64,000 nucleotides of DNA from Xenopus tropicalis (GCF_000004195.4 NC_030679.2:17029212-17093211), one strand, 5' to 3'; numbered from the stretch's first letter, positions 10,692-23,000 are shown. Notes: generated by a model not told the origin, from the letters alone. Made by a program: numbers and translations.

Positions 10692-11160
10692 TCATGAAAT
10701 CACGAGTTTGAATCCCGAATGGGATAAATTCGGATTGGATACGATGATTTCTTAAGATCGCAAATATCACGCATATGCTTACGAAAAAATCGTATCCCGA
10801 ATGGGATACATTCGGATTGGATACAATAATTTCTTAAGATCGCAAATATCACGCATATGCTTACGAAAAAATCGTATTAGTCACGATAATATCGTATTGG
10901 CGATCCGAAAGTCACAAAATTTTCATACCAAACTATCGTAAAATGCAAGAAAACCTTTGCGACTGGCCCAAGGAAAGCCACGATAACGAAGCTTGAATGA
11001 ATCCGAAACTTTCGTACTCTGCGCGACAATACAACTTTGTCACACAAATTTTGTCGCAAAGTACAAATAAGTCGCTCACAATACGGAAAAAAACGCCAAA
11101 AATACGCTCGGAGCTTTCGAATGAACGCTCAGAGCATTCGTGGATTAGTAAATCTGCCCC
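10692..11160. mobile_element. CGAATTCGG/TTAGTAAATCTGCCCC MITE with an internal 82-bp duplication
   Basis: Same family as 58237-58517: both contain CCCGAATGGGATAAATTCGG, then TTCTTAAGATCGCAAATATC or close variants, and end TTAGTAAATCTGCCCC. Here the first 82 bp unit is tandemly duplicated (10714-10795 and 10796-10877). The left AGGGGCA end is eroded; TTAGACTT occurs on both sides (10681 and 11161). The ends resemble those at 35976-36505 and 54027-54454. Confidence 0.75.
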
Positions 11161-11173
11161 TTAGACTTTGAAT

Positions 11174-12364
11174 ATTATATTATTATTATTACCATTTATT
11201 TATAAAGCGCCAACATATTCCGCAGCACTGTACAATAAGTGGGTTTCATACATTGGACGTACAGAGTAACATATAAAGCAATCAATAACCGATACAAGAG
11301 GTGAAGGGGGCCCTGCCCAAAAGAGCTTACAATCTACAAGGAGAAAGGGTTGAGACACAAGGTGTGGGAATGGGCATGACCAGAGTTGGGAGAGGTGTGG
11401 CACAGGGTATTGTTAAACTAGATTAGGGTAAGCTTCTCTAAAAAAATGTGTTTTTAGAGATCTCTTGAAGGCAGAGAAATTGGGAGACAGTCTGATAGTT
11501 TGTGGGAGCGAATTCCAGAGAAGGGGGGCAGCCCTTGCAAAGTCTTGGACTTTGGGAATGACTTTGGGAATGAGAGAGGAGTTGAGGAGCAGGTCAGTAG
11601 AGGAGCGTAACAAGCGGGTTGGATGGTACCTAGAGATAAGTTCAGAGATGTAGGGTGGGGCAGAGTTATGAACTGCTTTGAATGTGAGAATCATTAGTTT
11701 GAATTTTATCCTGGATGGTAGGGGAAGCCAGTGCAGGGATTGGCAGAGTGGCATGGCAGAGGAGGAGCGGTTGGAGAGGTGTATGAGCCTGGCAGCAGTA
11801 TTCATTATGGACTGGAGAGGGGACAGTCTTTGGAGGGGAAGGCCAATTAATAGGGAGTTACAGTAGTCCAGGCGAGAGATTATAAGAGAGTGAATAAGAA
11901 TTTTGGCAGCATCTTGGGTGATAAATGATCTTATTTTGGAGATATTTCTTAGGTGAAAGTGACCTGATTTGATAAGTGATTGGATATGAGGAGTGAAGGA
12001 CAGGGCAGAATCAAGGATAACCCCAAGGCCTGGGAAGATGGGGTGATGGTAGAATTGTTAACCGTTATAGATACCTCAGGAACAATGTGGGCATTGGATG
12101 GGGGAAAGAGAACCAGTTCAGTCTTAGAGAGGTTTAGTTTAAGGTAACGTTGGGACATCCAAGTGGCGATAGCGGACAGGCAGGAAGAGACGTGACTGAG
12201 TTGAGGTCTGGGTTGAGATCAGGAGAGGAAAGATAGATCTGAGTATCGTCAGCATAGAGGTGGTACTGAAAGCCAAAAGAATTGATTAATTTGCCAAGTG
12301 AGTAGGTATAGAGAGAAAATAGTAAGGGGCCCAGGACAGAGCCTTGAGGAACCCCATAATTCAA
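11174..12364 (-). mobile_element. L2-like LINE, 5'-truncated
   Basis: The minus strand carries the C-terminal half of a non-LTR retrotransposon protein, then a 3' untranslated region whose last part includes AAAGCGCCAACATATTCCGC (plus strand, about 11206). That sequence ends countless frog LINE copies as I remember it. The tail is a (TAA)n-like repeat at 11174-11192, as expected for 3' priming. The 5' end is cut off inside the RT domain at about 12364. Confidence 0.88.
11413..12364 (-). pseudogene. L2-like LINE reverse transcriptase, C-terminal remnant
   Basis: Three open segments in different frames make up the remnant. 12364-12134 has [16 protein letters not shown] and the catalytic block [10 protein letters not shown]. 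12158-11949 has [19 protein letters not shown], the region after the palm. 11805-11413 has LHWLPLPSRIKFK, FKAVHNSAPPYISEL, LRSS, and LLWNSLPQTIR with a final LKTHFF, the conserved C-terminus of L2/CR1-group proteins. Frame changes near 12150 and 11900 break it. It originally encoded the RNA-to-DNA copying enzyme; it is not functional now. Confidence 0.9.
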
Positions 12365-13592
12365 ATTTGATATATTAGACTTATACTAGACTTACTTATT
12401 ACATATACAACAGGCTAGTTTTGACATTTGTTTTCCAGTAAACAAGTCAGCCATCTTGCTGTTATCAGACATAGGGAGATTACTATGCAAGTTTTGCTTA
12501 ATAAAATTATTGAGCATTCTCACTAGAGAAGCCTTTGAATTGGTTGCTAGCCTCGGAGAGCTAGGGGAAAGTTTGCTTTATGGTTGCTTTACTACTAATA
12601 TGTAAAAAATTACTACAAGTTAGTGATGCATGGGTCGATAATAAGTTGACTATTCCCAAACCTTACCTGTCCTTCCCAACCCAAGCCAATGCTGTTAACC
12701 ATCATTTACTTACTGTATATCCTGCTGTCTGACGTTACAGGAGGAGGCAGAAGTATATAGGTAAACAAGGCGGAAGGAGACATTTTGGTGCATTGATTTT
12801 GTTGCGCTGGTCTGAAATAATGGGTCTTGCAGGTTTACTACTAGGACTTGTAGTCCTGCAATATCTAGGGAGGGTTAACACCATCAACCCTAATGTTGAA
12901 GGACTACAGTAACCAGCATTGTTTAACACTTGAAGTATCAAGTATCAAATATAGTAATATTAAAGTATGCTGGGAGTTGTAGTCCAGCAACATTTAAGTA
13001 AGCCAGGCATTTAATCCAGTATTTATGATGGGCCCCCGCAGTTGATCCGTGTGTATGACATCACCTCTTGAGGTTGACAGGTGTTAGATAATGCACCCCC
13101 AATGCCATTGCAAAGGTGACAGGTTGGCAGCGCAGAGTTACTTGCCAGAACTGTGTGTCCATCTGTCTCTCGAGTGCACCTACTTCTCATGCCAAGATTA
13201 TCCCTTGCCAAGCAATGATGCAATTCTAACACACAGACGCTCTGAGCTTGTGTCACGTTCAAACATTTGCTTGTTTAATGGAAATTATTTTGTGCAGACC
13301 AAGTTGTTTGACTGTGACATTTCATTAAATATGGGGATACCTTGAGGAAACTTAAGGTGGTTGATACTGCAATGCATGTGCTGCTTTTTATTAAATTTTA
13401 ATTTATGTCACATTTTTCTATTGCAATCATCACTGAAGGAATTATATTGTAGCTCTGAATACACTGCAGTTTCCTTACAGTGTAATATCAGCAAGAGAAA
13501 AATTCCAAAATATATTAGATAACAATGAGGTGACTGCTGTAGCGCTGTTAGGGATGATTCTCATTTGGATATTCCTTTGCAACTGTAATTAG
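12365..13592. other. Unassigned noncoding sequence with dispersed CCAGCA-type repeat pieces
   Basis: AGTATGCTGGGAGTTGTAGT at about 12965, followed by CCAGCAACATTTA, is the same sequence in reverse as that near 7827. A related, diverged piece with CTTGTAGTCCTGCAATA lies near 12849. No coding potential. Confidence 0.4.
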
Positions 13593-13776
13593 TAGTGATG
13601 GGTGAAATAATTTGCCAGACATGGATTTACTGTGAATTTCCGCGTTTCGCCATTGGCATGTTGTTTCGTGAAATTACACAAAAAATGTTCGCCGTTTTGC
13701 AAATTTTGCTCCATTACACGAATCTTGCTAAAGATTTTTGCGGCAAAGCAAAACGGAACAGATTTGCCCATCACTA
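13593..13776. mobile_element. Short palindromic MITE (TAGTGATGGG ends)
   Basis: Left end TAGTGATGGGTGAAATAAT and right end GATTTGCCCATCACTA are inverted repeats, with TTTCGCCATTGGCATG and GCAAAACGG motifs inside. Flanks AATTAG and GTAATT are uninformative. A longer copy lies at 44973-45262. Confidence 0.8.
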
Positions 13777-13843
13777 GTAATTAGGTTTGGCATGCCTACT
13801 TTGGAGGGCAAGGGGGTGCAATAGAGTCAGTTGTATGCACAGT

Positions 13844-14055
13844 TTAAAGGGACCCTAAACCCACCCATAAAGCTGCCCTACTGTGTCCTTAGTTCTCTAC
13901 AGAATTGACCAAGAACTTAATTACAGATGCAAGAGCATTGACCAGTGAGAATGCTGATTCCCAGCACTATGTCAGCCATCTTGCTCTTATCATTATAAGA
14001 CACTGTAATCAAACATGGGGAGGAAGGACAGACTTGTTCAGTACTAGGAAATTGT
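13844..14055. mobile_element. Possible T2-like MITE fragment
   Basis: TTAAAGGGACCCTAAACCC at 13844 has the TTAA plus AGGG start common to T2-type frog MITEs, and CAGCCATCTTGCTCTTATCA inside resembles 12447-12468. No right end is seen before the next element starts. Confidence 0.35.
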
Positions 14056-14450
14056 ACTGTAAGGGACAGTATACCCCCTTTTTTCAATATTGGTTCAACA
14101 TCTTTTCAACATCAGTGTGTGCTGAATATACTTTTTGCCTATTGTTTTAATTGGGAAATGCTAATTTTTTTTGGTATTTCTTGCACTACACTGGGAAATT
14201 TTTTGCAAAGGCAGACTTCCACAGCAACAGCCTGTTACTGTTTAGATAAATAGTAGCTCATTATACAGAGACTTCTTTCTGGACTAATAGTTTGTTTGAC
14301 TTTTCTATTTGGGATCAGGAAGTATAATAAAATTATAGTTTAATTTTCAAAACAGAAACCATAGATATTTCCTAATTAAAAGTATAGGCAAAAAGTATGT
14401 TCAGCACAAACTCTTTCATCAAACCAATGTTGAAAAAGGGGGTATATATA
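14056..14450. mobile_element. Palindromic MITE (GGGACAGTATACCCCC)
   Basis: Left arm: AAGGGACAGTATACCCCC, then TTTTTTCAATATTGG. Right arm near 14425: CCAATGTTGAAAAAGGGGG and TATA. Inner pairs also match (ATACTTTTTGCCT at about 14129 with AGGCAAAAAGTAT at about 14386), so the whole folds as one hairpin. The outermost right end decays into a short TA repeat. Confidence 0.78.
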
Positions 14451-15267
14451 TATGCACAAAGAACACAGAGCCAGATTCATACAGATCAGCTGGGATTCTC
14501 ATAGGAGGATTATTTTAAAATTCTACAATGTTTCTGAAATCTTTATAAATGAGAAAACGCAAAAAATAGAAAGAACATTTTAATTATCTGTACTCGTCCT
14601 CATTGGCTCTGTACTAACTGTGCTTTTAGATATGGTTCCCTCCTTGTATATAAAAATGATTCACCATAATCTCAATGCTCCAGCACTCATTAGTTCATTT
14701 ATTATCACTTTCATGGAAATGCTTAGCTGGGAGTATTTGCATATTTATTGCCTGGTGATGAAAGTTAAATTCACTTGTTCTGAATTCCTCTCTAACTCAA
14801 TGATCTTTAACAGCTGTCAAATGTTAACATTGTGATGTAGGTCCAAAAGGCAGATATTCTTGACAAGTGATGGGCTGCAAAGGATTCTCAGCAGGGCAGT
14901 CAATCTTCCTGTGATCATCTTTTTCACAGGTTGCCACATGTAAAAATGTGCTATGTCCTCTGATACTCTGTAAATGGTATCTTAAGGTGGCCATACATGT
15001 AGCAATTACGATCTTTCGACGCAGGGATTGTTCATTTCCCCCACTGACATTCAGGGCTAAATCGTCAGATATGGAGGTAGAAACAATAGGAATTTTACCT
15101 CCACCTGCTGATTCAGCCCTAAATGTAGATTTTGCTCAGGCACCTTCAATGGTGCCCAATCCAAAATTTTTAACCAGCCCGATCAATGAGATATCTATAG
15201 CCTTTGAGATATCGGGTGTCTCGTCGAGCTGCCATACACGCACCGAATATTGTATGAAACGAGGTTT

Positions 15268-16338
15268 CATACAATCAATCAAATCAATCAATCAAATCAA
15301 TCAATCAAATCAATCAATTAAATAACTTTATTAATCCCAAAGGGAAATTACTTATGCTCGGTTACAGGTGCTCACAGTATATCCAAAAGGAGATAATAAA
15401 TAAATAAAAAACCTTCATAAAACAATAAATACCAACTAGTAGGAGACCACTTATGGGTATTGCACAGGAATAAATACATAAAAAACCTTCATAAAACATA
15501 TCCTGTTGTACAGTAGTACATATTATTTATATGGGCAAGTATCAATGTCCTGTTGTACAGTAATCAGTGAGAAAATCCACATACATATGTATATAAGTTA
15601 CAGAGAAGAGTTGTAAATTTTTATAGCCGTTGGGAGAAAGGATACCCTGTGGCGCTCTGCGGAACACTTAAAAGTAATCAGTCTCTGGCTAAAACTACTC
15701 CTCTGCTCAGCAAAAACACTGTATAGCGGATGAGAAGGATTATTCACAATGGATAATACTTTAGATAAAATCCTTCTCTTTGCTACTACATCCACAGAGA
15801 GTCAAGCTCCATTCCTAACACAGATCCGGCCTTTTTGATAAGCTTGTCTAGTTTATTCTTATCAGACACCCTAATGTTACCCCCCCAACAGACCACAGCG
15901 TAAAAAGTGACACTCACCACAACAGCTTCATAGAACATCCGCAGCATAGTGTTACAGACGTTAAAGGACCTGAGCCTTCGAAGAAAATACAACCGACTCT
16001 GTCCTTTCTTGTAAAGTGCCATTGTGTTGAGTGACCAATCAAGTTTATTGTCCAGATGGACTCCCAGATATTTATAATCAGAGACCATGTCCACTATCTC
16101 CCCTTTGATAGATATAGGAGTCACCTGGGTCTTGCTTCTCCTAAAGTCTACGACCATCTCTCTCGTTTTCCTGATGTTCAATTGTAAATAATTACGCTCA
16201 CACCAGGAAACAAAGTCATCCACAACAGACCGGTACTCAGAGGTATCACCCTCCTTTATACACCCAACAACCACAGAGTTGTCAGAAAACTTCTGCAGAT
16301 GAGTTATATCGGATGTATAGAGGGTGAAAAGAAACAGA
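15268..16338 (-). mobile_element. 5'-truncated LINE with (GATT)n tail
   Basis: A minus-strand LINE whose 3' end runs through TTTGGGATTAATAAAGTT into a tail of ATTGATTGATTTG-type units (15268-15320). Only the last part of the RT protein remains. It entered the MITE at 14994-16371. Confidence 0.88.
15598..16274 (-). pseudogene. LINE reverse transcriptase C-terminal region
   Basis: The 162-codon segment 16274-15786 reads through YRSVVDDFVSWCERNYLQL, LNIRKTREMVVDFRR, ISIKGE, DYKYLGVHLDNKLDWS, LYKKGQSRLYFLRRLRSF and FYAVVCWGG. This is the post-palm and thumb region of a Jockey/L2-group LINE common in fish and amphibians. It continues in another frame at 15795-15598 (RRILSKVLSIV, HPLYSVF, AEQRSSFSQRL, SFLPTAIKIYNSSL). 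The frames meet near 15790, so a single frameshift splits an otherwise readable C-terminus. The catalytic palm is lost by 5' truncation. The exact clade is not certain. Confidence 0.9.
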
Positions 16339-16371
16339 TACGATAATATAAGCGCATGTATGGCCAGCTTT

Positions 16372-17376
16372 AGACCTTAATAAGCTTTTCTTTTCCATAG
16401 CTGCATTATATAACAGACACTGTTGTCCAGCTTAAGCTGTCTATACATGGAGCTATTAAAGATGCAGTCTTGGCCCTTCCAGAACAAGTCTGCAGTTGGA
16501 CAATGTATGGGGGACACTTGAGGGTGTGCTTGACCATTATCTGCCCACTTGAAACAATGAGAACTTTGAATCTCTCCTAACATGTCTGCATGGGCCTATA
16601 TGGATCCAATCATTGGTGCAGGACTCAAGCAATCATATATCCACTCATCTGGTGACATCAAGGTCTTCTAGGTAACCTAGGATCAGTGATTGGAACACAG
16701 ATCAGAAAGATGTAGCCTGTGGTAGTGAAGGGATCAACTGGGATGATTCAGCTGATCTAGAACTCAGTGGCTCTGAGGCCTGTTCCCTTATGATCCATAT
16801 GTGGAGCATGTATACAGGGCTATCGTTGTCACTACTGCAATGTATCATCCCAATAAGAAGCAATCAGAGACATGCATTTACAACCAAAACTGTGATTATA
16901 TACAACTAAGTGATGCCCTTTAAACATGGACTTTGTTGGAAATCAACACACTGAAACACACACTATCAATGAATTGATGTGCATTCTGCCTTAGATGCCC
17001 AATATCCACTGCAGATCTTTGCATATATTTATATATATATACTAGCTGAACTACTCATGCACAATATTCATTTATGTGTATGAAAATTTCAAAGGGTGAG
17101 ATGGCAAATTATGGCAGTCTAAAATATATTCAGTCTCCCTTTGGCTCTTGCAAGGTGATCCCTTTAAAACCAGACACACATGAAACCAACAATAATCCTG
17201 TTACAGGTTTCCATATATATCCAGAATAGCCAATTAGCATTTGTCTCACATCATATCCCAACTGCTATTACTGAATACATTCCATTTGATTTTCTTGCAA
17301 TAAAGGTTTCACTCCCCGTGGGTTTTGTTGAATTGTTGAATGTTCACTCAGCCACCAGCAACTCGTAGCTTGTAAT
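16372..17376. other. Unassigned noncoding sequence
   Basis: No supported gene or repeat apart from a short TATATATATAT run at 17029-17041. Confidence 0.4.
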
Positions 17377-18438
17377 AGTCTCTTGCCAAACTAATTTTGT
17401 CGCCTTTTATGAGGAGGTGAGCAGGAACTTTGATGCTGGAATGGCAGTTGATGTCATCTACTTGGACTTTGCTAAAGCATTTGATTAATTATCAAATTGA
17501 GGAATATTGGCCTAGAACATAATATTTGTAATTGGATAGAGAACTGGCTGAAGGATAGATTACAAATGGAACATTTTCTAATTGGACCAGTGTGGTTAGT
17601 GGAGTTCCGCAGGGGTCAGTCCTTGGTCCTTTGCTTTTTAACTTGTTTATTAATGACCTGGAGGTGGGCATAGAGAGTACTGTATCTATTTTTTCTGACA
17701 CAAAAAATTGTGCAAAACTATAAGTTCCATGTAGGATGCTGCCACTTTGCAGAGCGATTTGACAAAATTGGAAAACTGGGCAGCAAACTGGAAAATTAGG
17801 TTCAATGTTGACAAGTACAAAGTTACGCACTTTGGTAGAAATAATATAAACGCAAACTATCTACTGAATGGTAGCATGTTGGGGGTATCCTTAATGGAGA
17901 AGGATCTAGGGGTTTTTGTAGATAACAAGTTGTCTAATTCCAGGCAGTGTCATTCTGTGGCTACTAAAGCAAATAAAGTGCTGTCTTGTATAAAAAAGGG
18001 CATTGACTCAAGGGATGAAAACATAATTTTGCCTCTTTATAGGTCCCTGGTAAGACCTCACCTTGAGTATGCAGTGCAGTTTTGGGCTCCAGTCCTTAAG
18101 AAGGATATTAATGAGCTGGAGTGCAGAGACGTGCCATTAAACTGGTAAAGGGGATGGAAGATTTAAGCTATGAGGTTAGACTGTCGAAGTTGGGGATGTT
18201 TTCTCTGGAAAAGAGGCGCTTGCGAGGAGACATGATTACTCTGTACAAGTACATTAGAGGGGATTATAGGCAGATAGGGGATGTTCTTTTTTCCCATAAA
18301 ACGATTAACGCACCAGGGGTCACCCCTTTAGATTATAGGAACGGAGCTTCCATTTAAAGCAGCATAGGTGGTTTTTCACAGTGAGGGCAGTGAGGTTGTG
18401 GAATGCCCTTCCTAGAGATGTGGTAATGGCAGATTCTG
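17377..18438 (+). pseudogene. CR1 reverse transcriptase remnant
   Basis: Conceptual reading gives SCQTNFVAFYEEVSRNF, then DVIYLDFAKAFD (motif A) at about 17450-17485. A deletion of about 10 codons follows, then [27 protein letters not shown] near 17600-17650, and a damaged motif C (FSDT in place of FADDT at about 17690). From 17747 a 133-codon segment has LENWAANWKIRFNVDKYKV, FVDNKLS, KVLSCIKKGID, LYRSLVRPHLEYAVQFW. A frameshift at about 18121 leads into AIKLVKGMEDLSYEVRLSKL and the LRGDMITLYKYIRG block, which closes at 18357. Several frameshifts and the lost aspartate make it inactive. Confidence 0.9.
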
Positions 18439-18858
18439 TTAAAGGAACAGTAACACCAAAAAATGTATATATTTCAAAGAAATTAAACTATAATGTACTG
18501 CTGCCCTGCACTGGTAAAAGTTTTGTGTTTGCTTCAGAAACATTACTAGAGTTTATATAAACCCTGGTGTGTAGCCATGGAGGCTGCCATTCAAAAGAAG
18601 AAAAGGCACAGGTTATATAGCAGCTAACAGATAAACCCTGTAGAATACAATGGTGTCTTATCTGTTATCTGCTATGTAACCTGTGCCTTTTCTCCTTTTT
18701 TTCCAGCTTGAATGGCTGCCCCTGTGGCAGCTTATTTATATAAACTATAGTAGTGTTCCTGAAGCAAACACCCCAGTTTTACCAGTGCAAGAGCCACAGT
18801 ACATTATATTTCAATTACTTTAAAACACTTTCATTTTTTGGTGTTACTGTTCCTTCAA
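18439..18858. mobile_element. T2-type (Kolobok) MITE inside CR1
   Basis: Left end TTAAAGGAACAGTAACACC, right end GGTGTTACTGTTCCTTCAA. The target TTAA is intact on the left and TCAA on the right (one substitution). The interior is largely self-complementary (GAAAAGGCACAGGTTATATAG near 18600 with TATGTAACCTGTGCCTTTTC near 18674). Structure and ends match the abundant Xenopus T2 family. It splits the CR1 frame between ...DSV and the following FKRGLD. Confidence 0.95.
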
Positions 18859-19389
18859 TGCCTTTAAGAGGGGCCTGGATAAGTTTTTGAACAAGCAGAA
18901 TATCCAAGGCTATTGTGATACTAATATCTACAGTTAGTATTAGTGGTTGTATATATAGTTTATGTATGTGAGTGTATAGATTGGTAAGTATAGGTTGTGC
19001 GTGCTGGGTTTACTTGGATGGGTTGAACTTGATGGACTCTGGTCTTTTTTCAACCCTATGTAACTATGTAACTATGTAACTATGTATGTCTCTGCTAAGG
19101 GCCCCTTAGGCCCTTCCACTTTTATGAATGAAAGCCACCTGGTTGTGAATGCAAATTCTTCGGCATAACTGTCCTGCATAGCATCATTTCTATTTGTCCT
19201 ACAATAAATATTTAGTGGTTCTATTCCACAGATGAGTCTAAATCTTCTTGCCAGTTAGGGTAATTAATGGCAAGCCTATTACTACCTATATTCTCCTGCA
19301 TCTCTTTCCTTACCATCTTACCTCTCACTCGTGACCATTACATCCTCTTTTTCTAGTTAGATTGCAGTGTAATATTGGCAAGCAAAAAT

Positions 19390-20091
19390 TAGGGTTGATT
19401 CACTGAAGCGCCATAATGCACTGCATGGTTTTTTGCATTAAAATACACGCAAAAAAACCTGTGTGATTCTCTAAAGTATTATCGCATGTGTTAAGTCGCG
19501 TATCACGTGCGTTAATTAGCGCGCAACCACATGCGTTAATTTTACCACATTGCCTTAATTCTCGCGCAGAAATAATACTAATGCATGATTTACAAACACT
19601 TAGACACACTAAATATCGCATTAGTTTGTGCAAAAATTAACACCTACTTGGGGCAGGCGGTAATTATAGAAAAGTACAGTTCATGAGCTTTTGGCAACAC
19701 AATAAGGACTTTGCAGTGTGATTTATTCAAGTATGTGTTGGCCCCAGAGTGATGCAGCCTCCAGTTTGCAGATAAATGGTGATTTAAAAAAAAAATAGTT
19801 TTACGAACGTAATGGTGTGTATGGCTAATATGGCGTGTGTGTTAATTAGTGCGCGCGACAAGTAGTGAGCTGCGTTAATTAGCGCACAGCGTTAATTAGC
19901 GCATGTTGCGTTCAATACCACACGAAAATACTCTTCGCGACTTAAATAACGCAAACAGCATCGCGTCTAAATTCACGCAGATATACTTTTAGTGAATTGT
20001 GCGTTAAGACATGAAAAATTAGACAAAATAAAATTTTTAACGCATGCTATAAATAGCGCTCGAAATATCGACTTTTAGTGAGTCAACCCTA
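19390..20091. mobile_element. Inverted-repeat element with GTTAATTAGCGC motifs, TA-flanked
   Basis: Ends TAGGGTTGATTCACTGAA and TTTTAGTGAGTCAACCCTA are inverted repeats flanked by TA. The motif GTTAATTAGCGC or its close variants recurs at about 19515, 19849, 19875 and 19890, with GCATGCGTTAATT-like pieces. No transposase. Length about 700 bp. Confidence 0.85.
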
Positions 20092-23000
20092 TTGTATGGT
20101 AATGTCAGCATGTTAGATGGCAAAGAGATATAGTTCTGGTAGGTTTCTCATTGGATAATTAATCTGCATCTATAATTATTGGACGCCTCCTATGGATGGC
20201 TAGAGGAAGCTAAAGATCCAGAGTATGTAAAGGGTCTGCACAACTACAAAGAATGGGCAAGGTCTTTATTAATGGGACATTAAACACTACTTTATTGCAC
20301 TGGCCAACCACACTTTGCTAGATTGCTAATTGACTACAAATCCCAACATACTTTAAAATATTACCGAAATATGTGTTTATATCCCCTTTAAGCAAGATTT
20401 CATTTACTTTCAAATTAGAAATGTAAAACAGTCACACAACAGAAAGTGCACTCCATGCAAGCAGAAAAACATGTACCACTATACAAATTCATTGCTTCCA
20501 GGCACAAATGAAATCTACTTTTGTGGCGGTATACCTTTAATTACAGATAATTTTAAGATTTGTCAGTTTTAAAAAAGGGATCTCAAATAGATAAAGAGAA
20601 TGCTAAGGAATAAATGAAGGGTTGGTCTCATAGCCAAAAGCCATATGAATTGCACTGGGTGTTATTGAGTAACAATTAAGGTAAAACTCTTTCTTGTCCT
20701 GCATGCAAATTACATTCTACTACTAGGCAACAGGACATAGACACAAGCCTTATACCTCCATTACATGTTGGCAACAGCTGATTACACACAACAACATGAA
20801 AGGACAATTTACTTATGTTCTAACAAATGACACTTCCAGGCAACATAAAATAAGTGGTGGGTGGTAGGCAGGACAAACTGGCAGAAAAAAATGTCTGCAC
20901 TGCTGGATCCAGGGGGAATATGATTGAGAATCATGACGGGAAAAAAAGTTTCTAGGACTGAAATAGGTAACTACCTCGGGCAAGCTAGTAGGTAGGTAGG
21001 CACTGTTTTAATAGGGCAAGAGTTTCAACAGCAGAGCAATATGAAGACTAACAGTTTTGGTTAGTCATTAACAGTTTTTGTTAATGTACAACTTACATCC
21101 CCTCATAGTAATAAATAATGGACCAGTCCTCCCTGGGTGCAGCTTTCTTATAATGCAAAAAAATGCAACTTGCATAGAGAAAGTATTTGCTGTTTGGCGT
21201 GAAACATCTGGCAATATTCTCTTTGTATTTTTTGTTTGCTACCGTGTGTCTGATTGTCTCCTATCCTTGCTAACTGTTCTTTCACCTGTGCACTAAATAC
21301 ATTTTCAGCAAAGATCACATTAAGAAAATAGATACAGATCTTGTTTCAGGTTGTGCAGGTTTCCAAGTAATTTACCAGTTTAAATGATATCTTCTAGCAT
21401 TCTATATGAAATTGTTGGGTGAGGCTGAAGAAAACAATTACTGCATATACCAGGCAGCTTGTGGGGCATGCACTACAACTCCCAGTAAGCTTAGCACTAG
21501 GTCACCTTACATATGTTTGTTAAGCAGGGAGTTTGGCAAACCTGAAGAGTAACAGGTTTTCTATTTCTGTTCCATTTAAATCAATATTATTATTCATTCC
21601 TTTACCCTTGTTTGAAAACACATGGGTGTTGGCATGGCTGTGGTATTATCCATACATTACAATAGCTAATAAGCTGGACAAGATGAAGGCACTTTAGCAA
21701 CTGCATAATTTCTAGGGACAGTTGCAAATTTTCACGCTTCCATTCATGAAATGCCCTGGCCAACAGTAAGTTTGGCTAGTACTACTAAAGGATAGAGCCT
21801 TGTACTGTCTTCTATAGTGCCCAGCATTTAAACTGTCTGGGTCCTCCACATAAGTAAGGGACTGGCCACTCTAACAGGCTTAGCTTGCCCAAAGAGGAAC
21901 TTTGTGATTTTAGGCCTGCTGATGATTGGTGCCCACTCCAAGGCCAACCAGCTTCTATCACTGCCAGTTTCATTTTCCTGACTCAAACTAGGCGTGAGTT
22001 GAACCCTTCAGTCTCCCATGTTTAAATATAATAGCTATAATATCATAATATAATGTCTACTGAGTTATGATTTTAGTTGCCTTATATGGTTATACAGTAT
22101 TTACTCTCTGCAGTTGTACTGTGTATAGATTTTTAGACATATTGGAAAAATTCTCTGGTGTGTCTCAGCAGATTTTTACCAAACTGGCTGCTTTTTAGCA
22201 TCTAATTTATTCATGAAACTGGCAGGTAAGTGAGCCCTTATTAAGACTGGATCTCTTCTGAAGCAACATGAGATGTCAATAAACAAGGTCTAGGCAAGGT
22301 GTAGAGGCTCTTGGGACTTACTGCAGATAAGACAGTTGGTAGAAACTCAGAATTCCTTTGTTAAGTATTGAGTATTAGGAAGCCACCCAAAGTCAAATGG
22401 ACACATTACTGAGGGTCGAAAGCTATAGTCGAGGGGTTAGGAGCCTTGATAGAAGGGTGTATAGTGGTGGTGGTGAAGTGGTATAGTCCTGTTTGGACAG
22501 GTACTTTATATTGGCCTCCAGGCTTAGAAAGAGCAAATTGTGCCTCTCCATCTCTGCTCTACACTACCTTTATATCCTTTAAGAAATCCTCACTTCCCAA
22601 ACACCCCAGGGCACTAGACATTCAGACACCAGCCTGGGATATCTTCCAACAATCTTGTTCAGATGACTATCTTTGCAACAAAAAACCTTTTCCCACTTCA
22701 GTTTTTACTGTATATTAGTGTTTATTCACGTTACTAGAAGCTGTCATAGACACATGGATACTCATACTTCTTTGTATATCGTGTCCATGGACTAATTGAT
22801 AGCCATGCAACAAGACTGTGGGGTCAACTTTCCTATTAAGGGTCCAGAAAGACAAAAGAAATGGCACCCTTGCCAAGTAAAATGTATTTAACTGGGACAG
22901 AATCAGACATGGAGAACTAGTGCAACACATTTCTATATTGAATCAACAGATAGTACTGACAGATTTTTATGCTTTATGACTTTATTCTGGCTAAACATAA

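Larger units (their letters stand above)
14994..16371. mobile_element. Harbinger-like MITE interrupted by a LINE
   Basis: The left part begins GGTGGCCATACATGTAGC after TTAA at 14993. It includes the family block AGGGCTAAATCGTCAGAT, which also appears at 42299 (AGGGCTGAATCGGCAGAT) and near 47900 in mirror form. The matching right end GCATGTATGGCCAGCTTTA lies at 16354-16372. Between GAGGTTTCATACAA (15261) and ATACGATAATATAAGCG (about 16339) sits the LINE below, so the MITE was there first. Confidence 0.75.
17377..19087 (+). mobile_element. CR1-type LINE, 5'-truncated, interrupted by a T2 MITE
   Basis: RT sequence from 17377 to about 18438 is resumed after the T2 MITE by CCTTTAAGAGGGGCCTGGAT at 18861. 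The 3' end reads GATGGACTCTGGTCTTTTTT, then CAACCCTATGTAACTATGTA in repeated 8-bp units (AACTATGT). An 8-bp tandem tail is a CR1 hallmark. It is homologous to, but a different subfamily from, the CR1 ending at 34911. Confidence 0.92.

Noticed and set aside
22446..22718. 90-codon frame in the 20-24 kb unique region
   Set aside because: No domain, no splice-site context and no codon pattern that sets it apart from neighbouring noncoding DNA.
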